From Candidatus Sumerlaeota bacterium (lineage in GTDB: Bacteria > Sumerlaeota > Sumerlaeia > JAFGJS01), in contig JAFGJS010000086.1 in the NCBI GenBank assembly GCA_016928995.1, positions 12,416 through 76,415 on the forward strand: a DNA stretch of 64,000 nucleotides. The letters run 5' to 3'. The notes under the pieces were generated by a model. It searched no databases and was not told where the DNA came from. It saw nothing but the letters and a program-made list of their open reading frames with translations. How positions within the stretch are numbered: the stretch's first letter is position 1; the number at the start of each line of letters is the position of its first letter. The position numbers and the translations under genes were made by a program. Positions 56,305 to 64,000 of the stretch are shown piece by piece.

Positions 56305-56985
56305 CTAATCCTTAAACCGGCACTTCAGCAGCGTCCAGATCGCCACGAAGAAATCGGGCCAGCCGATCTTTTTGCCTTCCTCAAAATTCCGCGCGTTGAA
56401 TTGCACCGGAGTTTCGATGATGCGCTCCTTGCGCTTGAGCACCTTCGCCGTGACTTCGGGGCAGAATTCGAAACGCTGGCATTGCAATGGGATGCTCTGA
56501 ATCAACTCGCGGCGAAAGGCTTTGTACGCCGTGGCTTCGTCGGTGATGCGCTGGCCATAGAGCAGGCTCACCGACCACGCCAGCAAGTGGTTCGCCACCC
56601 AGTTGGGCAGGCGCATCCGTTTGATGCTGCCGAGAAACCGCGAGCCATAGGCGCAGTTGCAGCGGCCGTCGATGATCGGCTGAATCACCGCCGGGATGTC
56701 CATCGGATTATATTCCAGGTCGGCGTCCTGCACGATCACGATCTCGCCGTCGGCGTGAGGAATGCCGGTGCGGATCGCTGCGCCTTTGCCCTGGTTGCGG
56801 TCATGATAAAGCACAAGCGTGTCGGGCTTCTGCTCTTCGTCTTTGAGGATCTTGCGCGTGCCGTCGGTGGAGAAATCATCCACCAGCACCAGCTGTAGCT
56901 CATACGGCAACTTTCGCACACGCTCCAGCACCTGTTCCAAAAGCTCGGCTTCATTATATATCGGGATGATCAGGGAGAGTCGCAT
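56305..56985 (-). CDS. Family 2 glycosyltransferase (DPM1/polyprenyl-phosphate type)
   Basis: 226 residues from MRLSLIIPIYNEAELLEQVL. Motifs: LVLVDDFSTDGTRKIL, NQGKGAAIRTGI, and VQDADLEYNP with the DxD metal site. GSRFLGSIKR and QRFEFCPEVTAKVLKR complete the dolichol-phosphate mannosyltransferase-like pattern. No membrane segments, so it acts on the inner face. It is first of a two-gene unit with the FAD protein 6 bases downstream. A longer frame to 57039 starts with TTG and has no ribosome binding site. Confidence 0.9.
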   Translation of the reverse strand: MRLSLIIPIYNEAELLEQVLERVRKLPYELQLVLVDDFSTDGTRKILKDEEQKPDTLVLYHDRNQGKGAAIRTGIPHADGEIVIVQDADLEYNPMDIPAVIQPIIDGRCNCAYGSRFLGSIKRMRLPNWVANHLLAWSVSLLYGQRITDEATAYKAFRRELIQSIPLQCQRFEFCPEVTAKVLKRKERIIETPVQFNARNFEEGKKIGWPDFFVAIWTLLKCRFKD

Positions 56986-57098
56986 GCAGGCCGTTTCTTT
57001 TCGCGCCAAATTCGCGCCGATACAATTCAGCGCTGCCAATCCCTTAGCGAAACGCAGGTTGAATTAGCAAATGAAAAACAATGCTCGCACGAGCAGCG

Positions 57099-58142
57099 TC
57101 AATACTGGCCTGAGCGCAAAGCCACGGTCAGGATCACTGGCGTATCTGGTTGAAGCGTTTCGCCCGGCTGCGGTTCCTGATCCGCGATCAGCCCCTCCGG
57201 GCGTCCCTCGCGAACGGCGCGCCGAACTTCCACCGATTCGATCCGCAAGCGCTCCATCAGCTCTTGCGCCCGCTCCAGCGTCTCGCCGCGCAAGTCCGGC
57301 ATGCTATATTCCGCAATGGGCGGACCGAGGCTGATCAGCAATTGCGCGCGCGAATCCTCCGGCATGCGCGATCCCGCGGGCGGATCCTGTCCGATCACCA
57401 CGCCACGCGGAGTGGACGCGTCATGCATCCATGTTCGCTCGCCCGCTTCGAATCCCGCGCCGCGCAACTTGATTTCAGCGTCCACCGGGCGCAGACCGGT
57501 CACGTCCGGCAGTTCCGGCATCGCAGGCCCCAGGCTCAGCGTCACGCGCACCGGCGTCTGGGATTTCACGATCGCGCCGGGGCGCGGCGATTGCCGCAGG
57601 ATCCGTCCGGCGGCATATTCCCCGTTGTTTTCTTCGTCTTTGAGTTCGAGCGTCAACTCCGCGTTCTTCAGGGTGCGCAGAGCCAAATCCAAGGTTGTGC
57701 CGCGCACGTCCGGCGCCTGCACCTCGCGGCCGGAGATGAAATGATCCAGCGCCTTGTAGCCCGTGTAGCCGATCACGCCGCAGATCAGCGCCGTCATGAT
57801 CGTATAGCGCAGGATGATTCCCGTCAGCGCGCGCAAGGCTCCAAATAGACCGCGCCGCCGTGGGGGGCGTTCTTTGGATTCCCGCTCGATGGATTCGTTC
57901 TTTTTGACTTTCTGCTCGAGAGAAGCGCTTTTCTCACGGTACTGGGATTTCACTCGGGATTGTCTGCGGGAAGCGGCGGATTGCACTGCGGCTTCCAACG
58001 CCTGACGCGCCTGTTCACGCTCGGGATCGCGCTTGATCTCCGGTTCTCCGGCACGGCGAAAGATTCCGCCGTTGGCCTGCTGCTTGGGATTCGGTTCGCC
58101 TTCATCCGGCGGAAATATGCGAGGCGGCTGACGTTTCGCCAT
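57099..58142 (-). CDS. Membrane-anchored protein with three PASTA domains
   Basis: 347 residues. A basic, disordered cytoplasmic part (~1-105, many Arg/Lys/Glu) leads to one transmembrane helix (~108-128, ILRYTIMTALICGVIGYTGY). Three PASTA modules follow outside (about 140-204, 208-272 and 278-343), each with the (V/L)PDV.G and G..I.QxPxPG pattern. PASTA domains bind peptidoglycan or beta-lactam-like structures. The usual partner, an N-terminal Ser/Thr kinase, is absent, so the protein could only sense or scaffold. It lies upstream of no clear partner. Confidence 0.9.
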   Translation of the reverse strand: MAKRQPPRIFPPDEGEPNPKQQANGGIFRRAGEPEIKRDPEREQARQALEAAVQSAASRRQSRVKSQYREKSASLEQKVKKNESIERESKERPPRRRGLFGALRALTGIILRYTIMTALICGVIGYTGYKALDHFISGREVQAPDVRGTTLDLALRTLKNAELTLELKDEENNGEYAAGRILRQSPRPGAIVKSQTPVRVTLSLGPAMPELPDVTGLRPVDAEIKLRGAGFEAGERTWMHDASTPRGVVIGQDPPAGSRMPEDSRAQLLISLGPPIAEYSMPDLRGETLERAQELMERLRIESVEVRRAVREGRPEGLIADQEPQPGETLQPDTPVILTVALRSGQY

Positions 58143-58232
58143 CGTTTGCTTTGCCTTTAGCCTGAACGCTTAGCGCGACAGGGCGAGTTAATTTCGAACA
58201 CAAGATTCGGTAAATGCAGGAAGCTTGTCCCT

Positions 58233-58544
58233 TTACCTGAGATGCTCCTGAGCGCAATGGCGCAAGTGAAGAATCCATACAGTGGACTCTTCAATCGTAA
58301 ATAACACGCGATATTGGCCGTGCCGTTTGCCGTACAGCAATTGCCGGATTTCCTGCGAGAAATAATTGTTCTCCGGAGCTAGTTTGCATCGCTTCGGATT
58401 ATCGGTCAAGGACTCAACGGCCTGAGTGATTTCGTTGAACCATGTATACGCAATCTCAGGGGAACGTGATTCCTCTAAAAGCCACTGGTAGGCTTTGCGC
58501 AGGTCGGCTTTGGCGCTGGGAGTATACTTAACTTGGAATGCCAT
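58233..58544 (-). CDS. RelE/ParE-family toxin
   Basis: 103 residues. The ParE/RelE fold is seen in VKYTPSAKADLRKAYQWLLE, LTDNPKRCKLAPEN, IRQLLYGKRHGQYRVLFTIE and VWILHLRHCAQEHL. It is either an mRNA interferase or gyrase poison; the catalytic residues needed to choose are not certain. The start overlaps the antitoxin stop by 17 bases, giving the usual antitoxin-first order. Expression is probably autoregulated from the promoter upstream of 58809. Confidence 0.9.
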   Translation of the reverse strand: MAFQVKYTPSAKADLRKAYQWLLEESRSPEIAYTWFNEITQAVESLTDNPKRCKLAPENNYFSQEIRQLLYGKRHGQYRVLFTIEESTVWILHLRHCAQEHLR

Positions 58545-58809
58545 ACTTTTTGCGCATTTCAGAATGAACTTGAACGGCAGGTTCGCCTTGGCCAGCCGTC
58601 ATTTCAGCCAATCCCCGGCGGATTCCTTCGATGGCATCCAAGCGGTCTAGAATTTTCTGGTACGCTTCGGCATCCTGAACCACTACCTCGGCTTGGCCAT
58701 TGACCGTCAGAAAAAGAGGATGACCGCTGGCCTTGAGCCGCTTGATTGATTCAGCCGTATTGCGTTTGAACATGGTTAAACTTTGAATATCGTTTTTGAT
58801 ATCGATCAT
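58528..58809 (-). CDS. Phd/YefM-family antitoxin
   Basis: 93 residues from the ATG giving MIDIKNDIQSLTMFKRNTAE. The N-terminal DNA-binding fold (SIKRLKASGHPLFLTVNGQA) is typical, with VVVQDAEAYQKILDRLD continuing into the toxin-wrapping C-terminus. An ATG 27 bases upstream lacks a ribosome binding site. Overlaps the toxin gene by 17 bases, so translation is coupled. Confidence 0.88.
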   Translation of the reverse strand: MIDIKNDIQSLTMFKRNTAESIKRLKASGHPLFLTVNGQAEVVVQDAEAYQKILDRLDAIEGIRRGLAEMTAGQGEPAVQVHSEMRKKYGIPS

Positions 58810-58909
58810 AAGGGGTTCTCTTTTTTGTTTAAGCATTTAATTTGATGCTACCCGATAACCGGTCATGCTGTCAATCTGAATAGGGGAAGGAGCCGGTTTC
58901 GTGGGAGGC

Positions 58910-59665
58910 TCAGAGTGGGCGTTTCGACGGAAGGCCGGAGCGGCGAGGATACTTCTCCGGAGTATGGGCTGCTTTGCGCACACCGGCCAGCAACCGGGGA
59001 GCGAGTTGACCGGATCGCTCAATTGTTTGCACGAATTCCAGCCGCCCGCCGAGGATTTCGATTGCACCGGTTGCGCTTTCGATTTCCTGCGCAGCGGCGG
59101 CGCCTTTTTGCAACAACAGCCATCCGCCGATGCGCAGGAAGGGGAGCGTCAGTTCCGCTTGCGTGGCACATGCGCCCACGGCCCGCGCCGTGGCGAAATC
59201 GTATTGCTCGCGATGCCCATCTTCGCGCGCCCAATCCTCTGCGCGTCCCCGGATCACCTCCACGCATCCGCTTTCAGCGAGAGCTGGAACGGCGTCGGCG
59301 GCGGCCCTTGCCGCGCGGCATTTTTTCTCGATGCTGTCCAGCAGTGTGACGCGCAATTGCGGCAGCGCCAGCGCCAACGGCAGTCCGGGGAAACCTCCGC
59401 CCGCGCCGACATCGATCAGCTGCGGCGTGTCACATTCCGGCAGCCGCTCGCGGATCGCCGGAATCAGCGTCAGTGCGTCAAGGACGTGTTCGCGGGCGAT
59501 CTCCAGCGGCGAGCGCGCCGCTGTCACGTTCGCCCGTTGATTCTGCTCATGCACAGCCTCGCATAAAGCGGCAAGGTCCGCGGGCGCAGCCTCACATTCC
59601 GGCAGCTCCGCGAGTTCGGCTTGGAAGAATCCAATCAATTCCCGGCTTGGGCTTGTTGGAGTCAC
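58910..59665 (-). CDS. rsmG: 16S rRNA (guanine527-N7) methyltransferase
   Basis: 251 residues, GTG start. The SAM-binding motif is LIDVGAGGGFPGLPLALALP; LLDSIEKKCRAARAA and FATARAVGACATQAELTLPF are family blocks; the end YPRRSGLPSKRPL is the RsmG terminus. It methylates G527 in the 530 loop. The start overlaps the preceding stop by GTGA, so it is translationally coupled to the pilin-like gene, an unusual neighbour: rsmG commonly sits next to mnmG or parAB, neither of which is here. Confidence 0.95.
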   Translation of the reverse strand: MTPTSPSRELIGFFQAELAELPECEAAPADLAALCEAVHEQNQRANVTAARSPLEIAREHVLDALTLIPAIRERLPECDTPQLIDVGAGGGFPGLPLALALPQLRVTLLDSIEKKCRAARAAADAVPALAESGCVEVIRGRAEDWAREDGHREQYDFATARAVGACATQAELTLPFLRIGGWLLLQKGAAAAQEIESATGAIEILGGRLEFVQTIERSGQLAPRLLAGVRKAAHTPEKYPRRSGLPSKRPL

Positions 59666-60309
59666 GGTTGAGCGTTTTTATCCGCCTGAGATTGCGCCTC
59701 AGGTTTGGATTCCGGTTCGGGATCGGTTTTTGGCTTGGGATTGAGCTGATACTGGATCAAGTCGCCTTTGCCGGTTTGCGGATCGAATTCGCGTTGCATA
59801 ATTTCAGCAGGCAAGGCATCGCCGGATTCCGGCCGCTTAAGATGCTGATCAATCAATTCGGCCGTCAGATCATATACACGGTCAGGGCCGGGAGAATAGA
59901 GGATCCATCCCTCGTCGTTGCTATGCCAGGCGAACGGCAGATCGCCGCCAGGGGAGTATGGATCAACGAATTCCACGCGCAAAGTCGATTGATCGTAGGT
60001 ATGCAACTCGCCGTTATCCGCGGACGGAAGGCTCCGGCCGTGCGCCAGCTCCGCCAGGCTCAGCATCGGCGGGAGTTCATTGTTCAAATACTTGTAATCC
60101 CGCAAGGCGGCCGCCGTCGATTGCAGGTCCATGCGCGCCTGACTCAATTGTTTGGCCTGAGTGGTCCGCCAGAGATAGATCAGCGCGACGAGCGCAAGGA
60201 CGGCGAGCGCGATGAGCAAGATGATTTGCCGCTTCTTTGAAGGTTCCGCCGGGGGAACCGGCTCCGGCGCGGGATGCCGCGCCGCATTGTTGATTTTGGA
60301 TTCACTCAT
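59662..60309 (-). CDS. Single-pass membrane protein with pseudopilin-like C-terminal domain
   Basis: 215 residues. A Pro-rich cytoplasmic start (HPAPEPVPPAEPSKKRQ) precedes one helix (~28-47, IILLIALAVLALVALIYLWR). The outer part (ARMDLQSTAAALRDYKYLNN, DEGWILYSPGPDRVYDL) has the core pattern of GspG-type pseudopilins, but there is no prepilin cleavage motif, so it is probably a permanently anchored relative. A disordered Pro/Glu/Lys tail ends it. AGGA lies 8 bases before the ATG. It overlaps rsmG and follows a lipoprotein gene. Confidence 0.75.
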   Translation of the reverse strand: MSESKINNAARHPAPEPVPPAEPSKKRQIILLIALAVLALVALIYLWRTTQAKQLSQARMDLQSTAAALRDYKYLNNELPPMLSLAELAHGRSLPSADNGELHTYDQSTLRVEFVDPYSPGGDLPFAWHSNDEGWILYSPGPDRVYDLTAELIDQHLKRPESGDALPAEIMQREFDPQTGKGDLIQYQLNPKPKTDPEPESKPEAQSQADKNAQP

Positions 60310-60335
60310 GGATTTAATCCTGCTTGTTGATGTCA

Positions 60336-60791
60336 TTAATCTTTATCGGCGTGCCAACCGGGATCGACCGATTGATAGCACCAGTTTTCATAACCTTCAT
60401 ATTGCGGCATCATGTTGACGTACAGCCGGAAATCCTGGCCGTCTCCCGTATTATTATAGCGCCATTCTTCGTCGCCGGCACTCGGCGGATCGAAATCCTG
60501 GTTCAAATCTTCGAGCGAATTGGGATAGACGCCATGGATCTCATGATATTGCTTCAGCGCCTCCAGGATCGCGGTGCTTTCTCCGGCCAGAATTTCCAGG
60601 GCGTTGTCCGGGTTGTTGTATTGCTTGTTGGATCGTCTGCTCTGCTGGGTTGGCCGATTCTCGTTTCGTGCAGCTTCTCTGCTGGCGTTGTTCCGTCGGA
60701 TCTCGTCTTGTCTTCTGTTGTGCTGCCGGCGACAGGAAAACAACACTACGACAATGATGGCGATGATGCAGAAGAGCGCGTGCTTTTTCAT
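60336..60791 (-). CDS. Lipoprotein with pilin-like periplasmic segment
   Basis: 151 residues. GGAGAAGG lies 9 bases before the ATG. The signal MKKHALFCIIAIIVVVLFSC (Cys20) is a lipobox. After an Arg/Asn-rich linker, the part ILAGESTAILEALKQYHEIH then GVYPNSLEDLNQDF resembles the first helix and loop of pseudopilin globular domains. Function unknown. It is first in the chain lipoprotein - pilin-like - rsmG. Confidence 0.75.
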   Translation of the reverse strand: MKKHALFCIIAIIVVVLFSCRRQHNRRQDEIRRNNASREAARNENRPTQQSRRSNKQYNNPDNALEILAGESTAILEALKQYHEIHGVYPNSLEDLNQDFDPPSAGDEEWRYNNTGDGQDFRLYVNMMPQYEGYENWCYQSVDPGWHADKD

Positions 60792-60859
60792 CAGTATCAT
60801 CCTTCTCCCTCGATCAACCGCGTGCGTATTCCGCTTATCTCAACGAATAGCGCCGGCAA

Positions 60860-62347
60860 TCACAACGCCTCGATCAGCCTGCCGATAGTGCGTACGCCAA
60901 AGCCGGTGGCGCCGGGCTTGAAATAGCGCCAGCAACTGTCGATCAGGTACGGTCCGGCGATATCGCAATGCGCCCAGGAGGCGCCGTCCGGCACGAATTC
61001 CTGCAGGAACAACGCCGCCGTGATCACGCCGCCGCTTTTCTCCTTGCTGATGTTGTTCAAGTCCGCCATCGGATGTTGCAGGTTTTCCCGGTATTCGCAG
61101 TATAGCGGCAGCGGCCAGTAATCCTCGCCCGCGCACGCTCCCGCGTCCAGCACCGCATCGCGCCATGCCAGATCATTGGCGAAGATCCCCGCCATCCGCC
61201 AGCCCAGCGCGTTGACCACGGAGCCGGTGAGCGTGGCGAAATCCACGATATGCGTGGCGCCTTCTTCGCCTGCCCGGTGCAGCGCGTCAGTCAACACCAG
61301 CCGGCCTTCGGCGTCGGTGTTGTCCACGTGCACGGTCTTGCCGTTTTTCGCCGTAAACACATCGCCGGGATGCACGGCGTGCGGCGCAATCGCGTTGTGC
61401 GCGGCGGCCACGATCGCCGTCACGGGGAAGTCCGGCTTGAGCGCCGCCACAATCTGCATGCCGGCGATCACTGCGGCCGCGCCGGCCATGTCGCCCTTCA
61501 TTTCCCACATTTTCGCGGAAGGTTTCAGGCTGATGCCGCCCGTGTCGAACGTGATGCCTTTGCCCACCAGCGCGATATGCCGCTGTTGTTTGCCGCTTTT
61601 TTTCCCGGCGTCCGGCTTGTAACGCATGATGATCATGCGCGGAGGATTCGGGCTTCCTTTGCCGACGGTCAGCAGTCCATTATAATCCTGTTTTTGCAGC
61701 CGGGTTTCATCCAGCACGCTGCATTGCAGTCCGCATTGACTCGCTATTTTCTGCGCCGCCCGGGCCAGGGCCGCGGGCGGCAGCGCCGTTCCCGGTTCAT
61801 TGACCAGATCCCGCGCGGCGGCCATGGCCGCGCAGATCATTTCAGCGGTCCGCACCGCATGGCGCGCGGTCTGCAGCGCCTTGGCCGGCACGCGGATTGT
61901 TACGGTCTGCACACTCGGTTGAGCGGGCTGGCTTTTGTATTTATCAAATTGATACGCCGCGATCCGGACGGCTTCTGCCGCGCCGGCGGCGTCTTGGGCC
62001 GCATCAGGTCCCTCCAGCCAGATGGTCAGGTCTTTTTTCTTCAGCTCTTCCGCGGCGTTGTAGGCTTTGGCGGCTGCGATTTTCAGTTGTTCGCCTGGGG
62101 CGAAGTTCTTCAGCGTTTGCGGCGCGAATACCCAGCAGTGCTCAATGCTCCCTTCGCCGTCGCCCCAGATATACGGCTGGCCCTGGCGCTCTTTTTTCAC
62201 CTCAAGGGCATAGCGCTTCAGCGCCCGGGCTGTCACGCCGCGCGATTCGGCCGCGAGAGGCTTCTCCTGATCGAGATCGACGAGAAACGCCAGAAAAGCC
62301 GTCTTGAGAACGCTCAGTGAAGTGTGAGTTTCCACGCGCAATTTCAT
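60860..62347 (-). CDS. pepA: Leucyl aminopeptidase (M17 family)
   Basis: 495 residues, cytosolic. The N-terminal domain (~1-165) is poorly conserved as usual. The catalytic part shows VGKGITFDTGGISLKPSAKM, MKGDMAGAAAVIAGMQIVAA and the signature NTDAEGRLVLTDAL, which together hold the two-metal ligands and the catalytic Lys and Arg. It removes N-terminal residues from peptides and may also bind DNA. The end of the gene is 69 bases upstream of the lipoprotein gene in the same direction; a shared transcript is possible. Confidence 0.95.
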   Translation of the reverse strand: MKLRVETHTSLSVLKTAFLAFLVDLDQEKPLAAESRGVTARALKRYALEVKKERQGQPYIWGDGEGSIEHCWVFAPQTLKNFAPGEQLKIAAAKAYNAAEELKKKDLTIWLEGPDAAQDAAGAAEAVRIAAYQFDKYKSQPAQPSVQTVTIRVPAKALQTARHAVRTAEMICAAMAAARDLVNEPGTALPPAALARAAQKIASQCGLQCSVLDETRLQKQDYNGLLTVGKGSPNPPRMIIMRYKPDAGKKSGKQQRHIALVGKGITFDTGGISLKPSAKMWEMKGDMAGAAAVIAGMQIVAALKPDFPVTAIVAAAHNAIAPHAVHPGDVFTAKNGKTVHVDNTDAEGRLVLTDALHRAGEEGATHIVDFATLTGSVVNALGWRMAGIFANDLAWRDAVLDAGACAGEDYWPLPLYCEYRENLQHPMADLNNISKEKSGGVITAALFLQEFVPDGASWAHCDIAGPYLIDSCWRYFKPGATGFGVRTIGRLIEAL

Positions 62348-62475
62348 GCAATGCCGCTCCGTGTCAATAGCTGTATGGAATCTAGACTCTTGTGGCCGCA
62401 GATTCGTTTAGTCTTGTGCGTTCTAAGCCGCAGAGTGAGCAAGCATGTGACGCGCGGAATGGAATGTCAATATAG

Positions 62476-62508
62476 GAAAAGGCCCGCTGCGCATTCGCAA
62501 CGGGCCTT
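62476..62508 (-). terminator. Intrinsic terminator of the barrel protein gene
   Basis: Stem aaggcccg(c)tgcg / cgcaacgggcctt with a short loop, followed on the minus strand by four Ts. It follows the stop at 62540. Confidence 0.75.
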
Positions 62509-62539
62509 GACGATGTCCGCTTTCACTGAAACCGGCGCG

Positions 62540-63697
62540 TCAGCGCATCTGCGCCTGGCCGCCGAAATACACGCTGTAGACCGTCGTGTCCGCGTGGCCG
62601 ATGGAGGTTTGCAATCCCAGCGTCATGGCGAAGGCGTCGCTGACTCTGGCCGCCACTTCAGCCCCCAGGCTGCTGTAATTGTCGTCGCCGCCCAGCAATC
62701 CCTCATCGGAGATAGTGTTCATGAAATAAAGGCGCGATTCAATCGAATCCGTGATGGTCGCGCCCAGAGTGATGCCGTTACGCCAGCGCACGACGCTGTT
62801 CGTGGGCAGGTCTACGTTGGTGTCCACGTATTCGACCGAAGAGCCATAACGGAGATACATGCGATTGAAATATTTTTCCATCGAGGCCGAAAGACCCGCG
62901 CCGTGCATGTCGAAATCGTCATTGTTATTGATGAAGGTATAGTTGAAGATCAGATAAGGTCCGGCGGTGATTCTTACAGGCTCGCGCAACGCGATGTATT
63001 GCAGGTATGGGCTGATTGTGAAACTGTCGCCGTCGCGCACCGTGGAGTCGTAGTCGATATGGTCGTACGGAACCACCACGCCATAACGCCAGCGATCGGT
63101 CTCTTTTTCCCAGCCAAAGGTCAGGCCGAAGATATTCCCCTCGGCCCCGCCGCTTTGGAATCGCGTGTATCGCAGCATGGCGCTTCCTTCCGTCATCGCC
63201 ACGCCCGCGCCCTGCTTGTCCACGTCAATCGCCAGGCGGCCGCCCACGCTGCGCCCCAGCACGATTTGCGAGAAAACTTCGTCCATCGGTCCGCCGGGCA
63301 CTTCGGTGACGACTTGGGAGGTCTTTTGCTGCACGATCGTGCTGATGTCGATCTCCTCCGGCAGAATGATGATCGTGCCGTCCTCGCTGACGACGACCAG
63401 ATAGCCGAACAAGTACGATTCAAACTCGCCGAAGTCATATCCGGAATAGATGATCGTCCCGCCCTGCGACATTTCAATTGTGCCGTCAGGGAACACCTCC
63501 ACGACATACGACACGCCGTTATAAATGAATTCTTCCGATCCGGATAAGCCCAGACTCAAACTGACGAGCGTGAATTGAGTGATCTCGTTGACAAATTCCG
63601 TGTCATTGCTCACATAAATCTGGGCGTGACCCGATCCTTGAGCCAAAAACAGGAGCAACAACACCCCCAAAGCGCGAGTCAAGGTGCGAGAAATCAT
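62540..63697 (-). CDS. Outer-membrane beta-barrel-like protein
   Basis: 385 residues from the ATG with GGAGAAGG 9 bases upstream, giving a signal peptide (ALGVLLLLFLAQGSGHA, then QIYV). The first ~130 residues are beta-rich. From ~140 on, alternating strands such as FGLTFGWEKETDRWRYGVVV, ITAGPYLIFNYTF and MYLRYGSSVEYVD, and a final strand ending YSVYFGGQAQMR, fit an autotransporter-like or other outer-membrane barrel of about 10-12 strands. The last residue is not the canonical Phe, so assignment to a known barrel family is open. Confidence 0.7.
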   Translation of the reverse strand: MISRTLTRALGVLLLLFLAQGSGHAQIYVSNDTEFVNEITQFTLVSLSLGLSGSEEFIYNGVSYVVEVFPDGTIEMSQGGTIIYSGYDFGEFESYLFGYLVVVSEDGTIIILPEEIDISTIVQQKTSQVVTEVPGGPMDEVFSQIVLGRSVGGRLAIDVDKQGAGVAMTEGSAMLRYTRFQSGGAEGNIFGLTFGWEKETDRWRYGVVVPYDHIDYDSTVRDGDSFTISPYLQYIALREPVRITAGPYLIFNYTFINNNDDFDMHGAGLSASMEKYFNRMYLRYGSSVEYVDTNVDLPTNSVVRWRNGITLGATITDSIESRLYFMNTISDEGLLGGDDNYSSLGAEVAARVSDAFAMTLGLQTSIGHADTTVYSVYFGGQAQMR

Positions 63698-64000
63698 TGT
63701 TTCCATCCTTCTCCAGAATAAAATATTAAGACTGTTTTCCTCAAAAATCATGAATCAGAAAGGCCTCACCGTGTATTATAGAGTTTGCTTGATGCTTGTG
63801 CTCTACATCGCGAAATCGCTACGGTAAAACCTGACGATTGCTGGCTTTTCACATGTTTTTCAATAAATCACTCGCGATGCAGAGTCAATCTTAAAAGCAT
63901 CAACGCTTGATCAGGGCGCATCTTGACGAAGCTACGGGAGTTATGGGAGATTATGTTTTGGAGATGAGAAATGACTCCCATTCCTTTTCAAGCGAGGCCT
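63698..64000. other. Window end, promoter region of barrel gene
   Basis: AT-rich DNA with no gene start seen on either strand within the window. It should hold the promoter of the leftward barrel gene. Confidence 0.4.

Noticed and set aside
57099-58142. PASTA protein as a Ser/Thr kinase
   Set aside because: The cytoplasmic part is short, basic and disordered, with no kinase motifs.

Overview
The window is about 64 kb of moderately GC-rich bacterial chromosome with dense genes on both strands. It carries no rRNA, tRNA, phage, insertion sequence or CRISPR array that I can recognise. The cell is Gram-negative in architecture: lipoproteins with lipoboxes, an OmpA-type lipoprotein, an outer-membrane-barrel-like protein and a Tat-exported oxidoreductase. 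It also carries genes more typical of Gram-positives and deep-branching phyla: AmaP/Asp23, a YacL-type PIN-TRAM protein and PASTA domains. Three pseudopilin-like proteins ending in a DP(T/S)NG..S.GDI motif, many secreted glycan-active proteins and many short-period intergenic repeats suggest a poorly sampled lineage such as Sumerlaeota, Hydrogenedentota, Lentisphaerota or a relative. That placement is inference with low confidence.

Layout. 1-2 kb: 3' end of valS, rpsU, and a PIN-TRAM membrane protein. 2-8.6 kb: a leftward set GH112 phosphorylase, GH35, GH30, all without signal peptides, which looks like intracellular breakdown of beta-galactosides; its gaps contain tandem 7-mers and 9-mers. 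9-10.4 kb: peroxiredoxin and a lipocalin lipoprotein. 10.4-23 kb: secreted esterase, pseudopilin, PQQ/FN3 protein, Cys-rich membrane protein, a second GH35 with a possible frameshift in its leader, and a large unknown membrane protein. 22.9-26.2 kb: accB-accC-asp23-amaP, linking fatty acid synthesis to an envelope-stress module. 26.7-31 kb: crcB and a CDF transporter (translationally coupled), a WG-repeat protein and a beta-helix protein. 31-37.6 kb: gyrA, rplS with a long acidic tail, a coiled-coil protein, mnmA, and an OmpA lipoprotein.

37.8-42.7 kb: AMIN/TPR protein and a hybrid histidine kinase. 42.7-47.5 kb: a short-chain reductase whose 5' end appears frameshifted, a DUF4838-like glycosidase-like protein, and a Tat-exported Gfo/Idh/MocA oxidoreductase. 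47.6-53.3 kb: phosphofructokinase, a tandem pair of divergent pseudopilins, a radical SAM protein, and two nucleotidyltransferase-like genes followed by a 65-residue ORF, possibly a toxin-antitoxin-type module. 53.3-58.1 kb: TPR-metallopeptidase, FAD oxidoreductase with its GT2 glycosyltransferase, and a PASTA membrane protein. 58.2-63.7 kb: a Phd/YefM-RelE/ParE toxin-antitoxin pair, a chain lipoprotein - pilin-like protein - rsmG, leucyl aminopeptidase, and a barrel protein.

The most unusual structural signal is non-coding. At least seven intergenic regions carry short tandem arrays with 6-, 7- or 9-bp periods, and three of the hexamer arrays are present as inverted pairs able to form long hairpins. 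No complete new defence or metabolic system is evident. The best candidates for follow-up are the galactoside locus, the nucleotidyltransferase triad, the divergent pseudopilins and the inverted hexamer elements.
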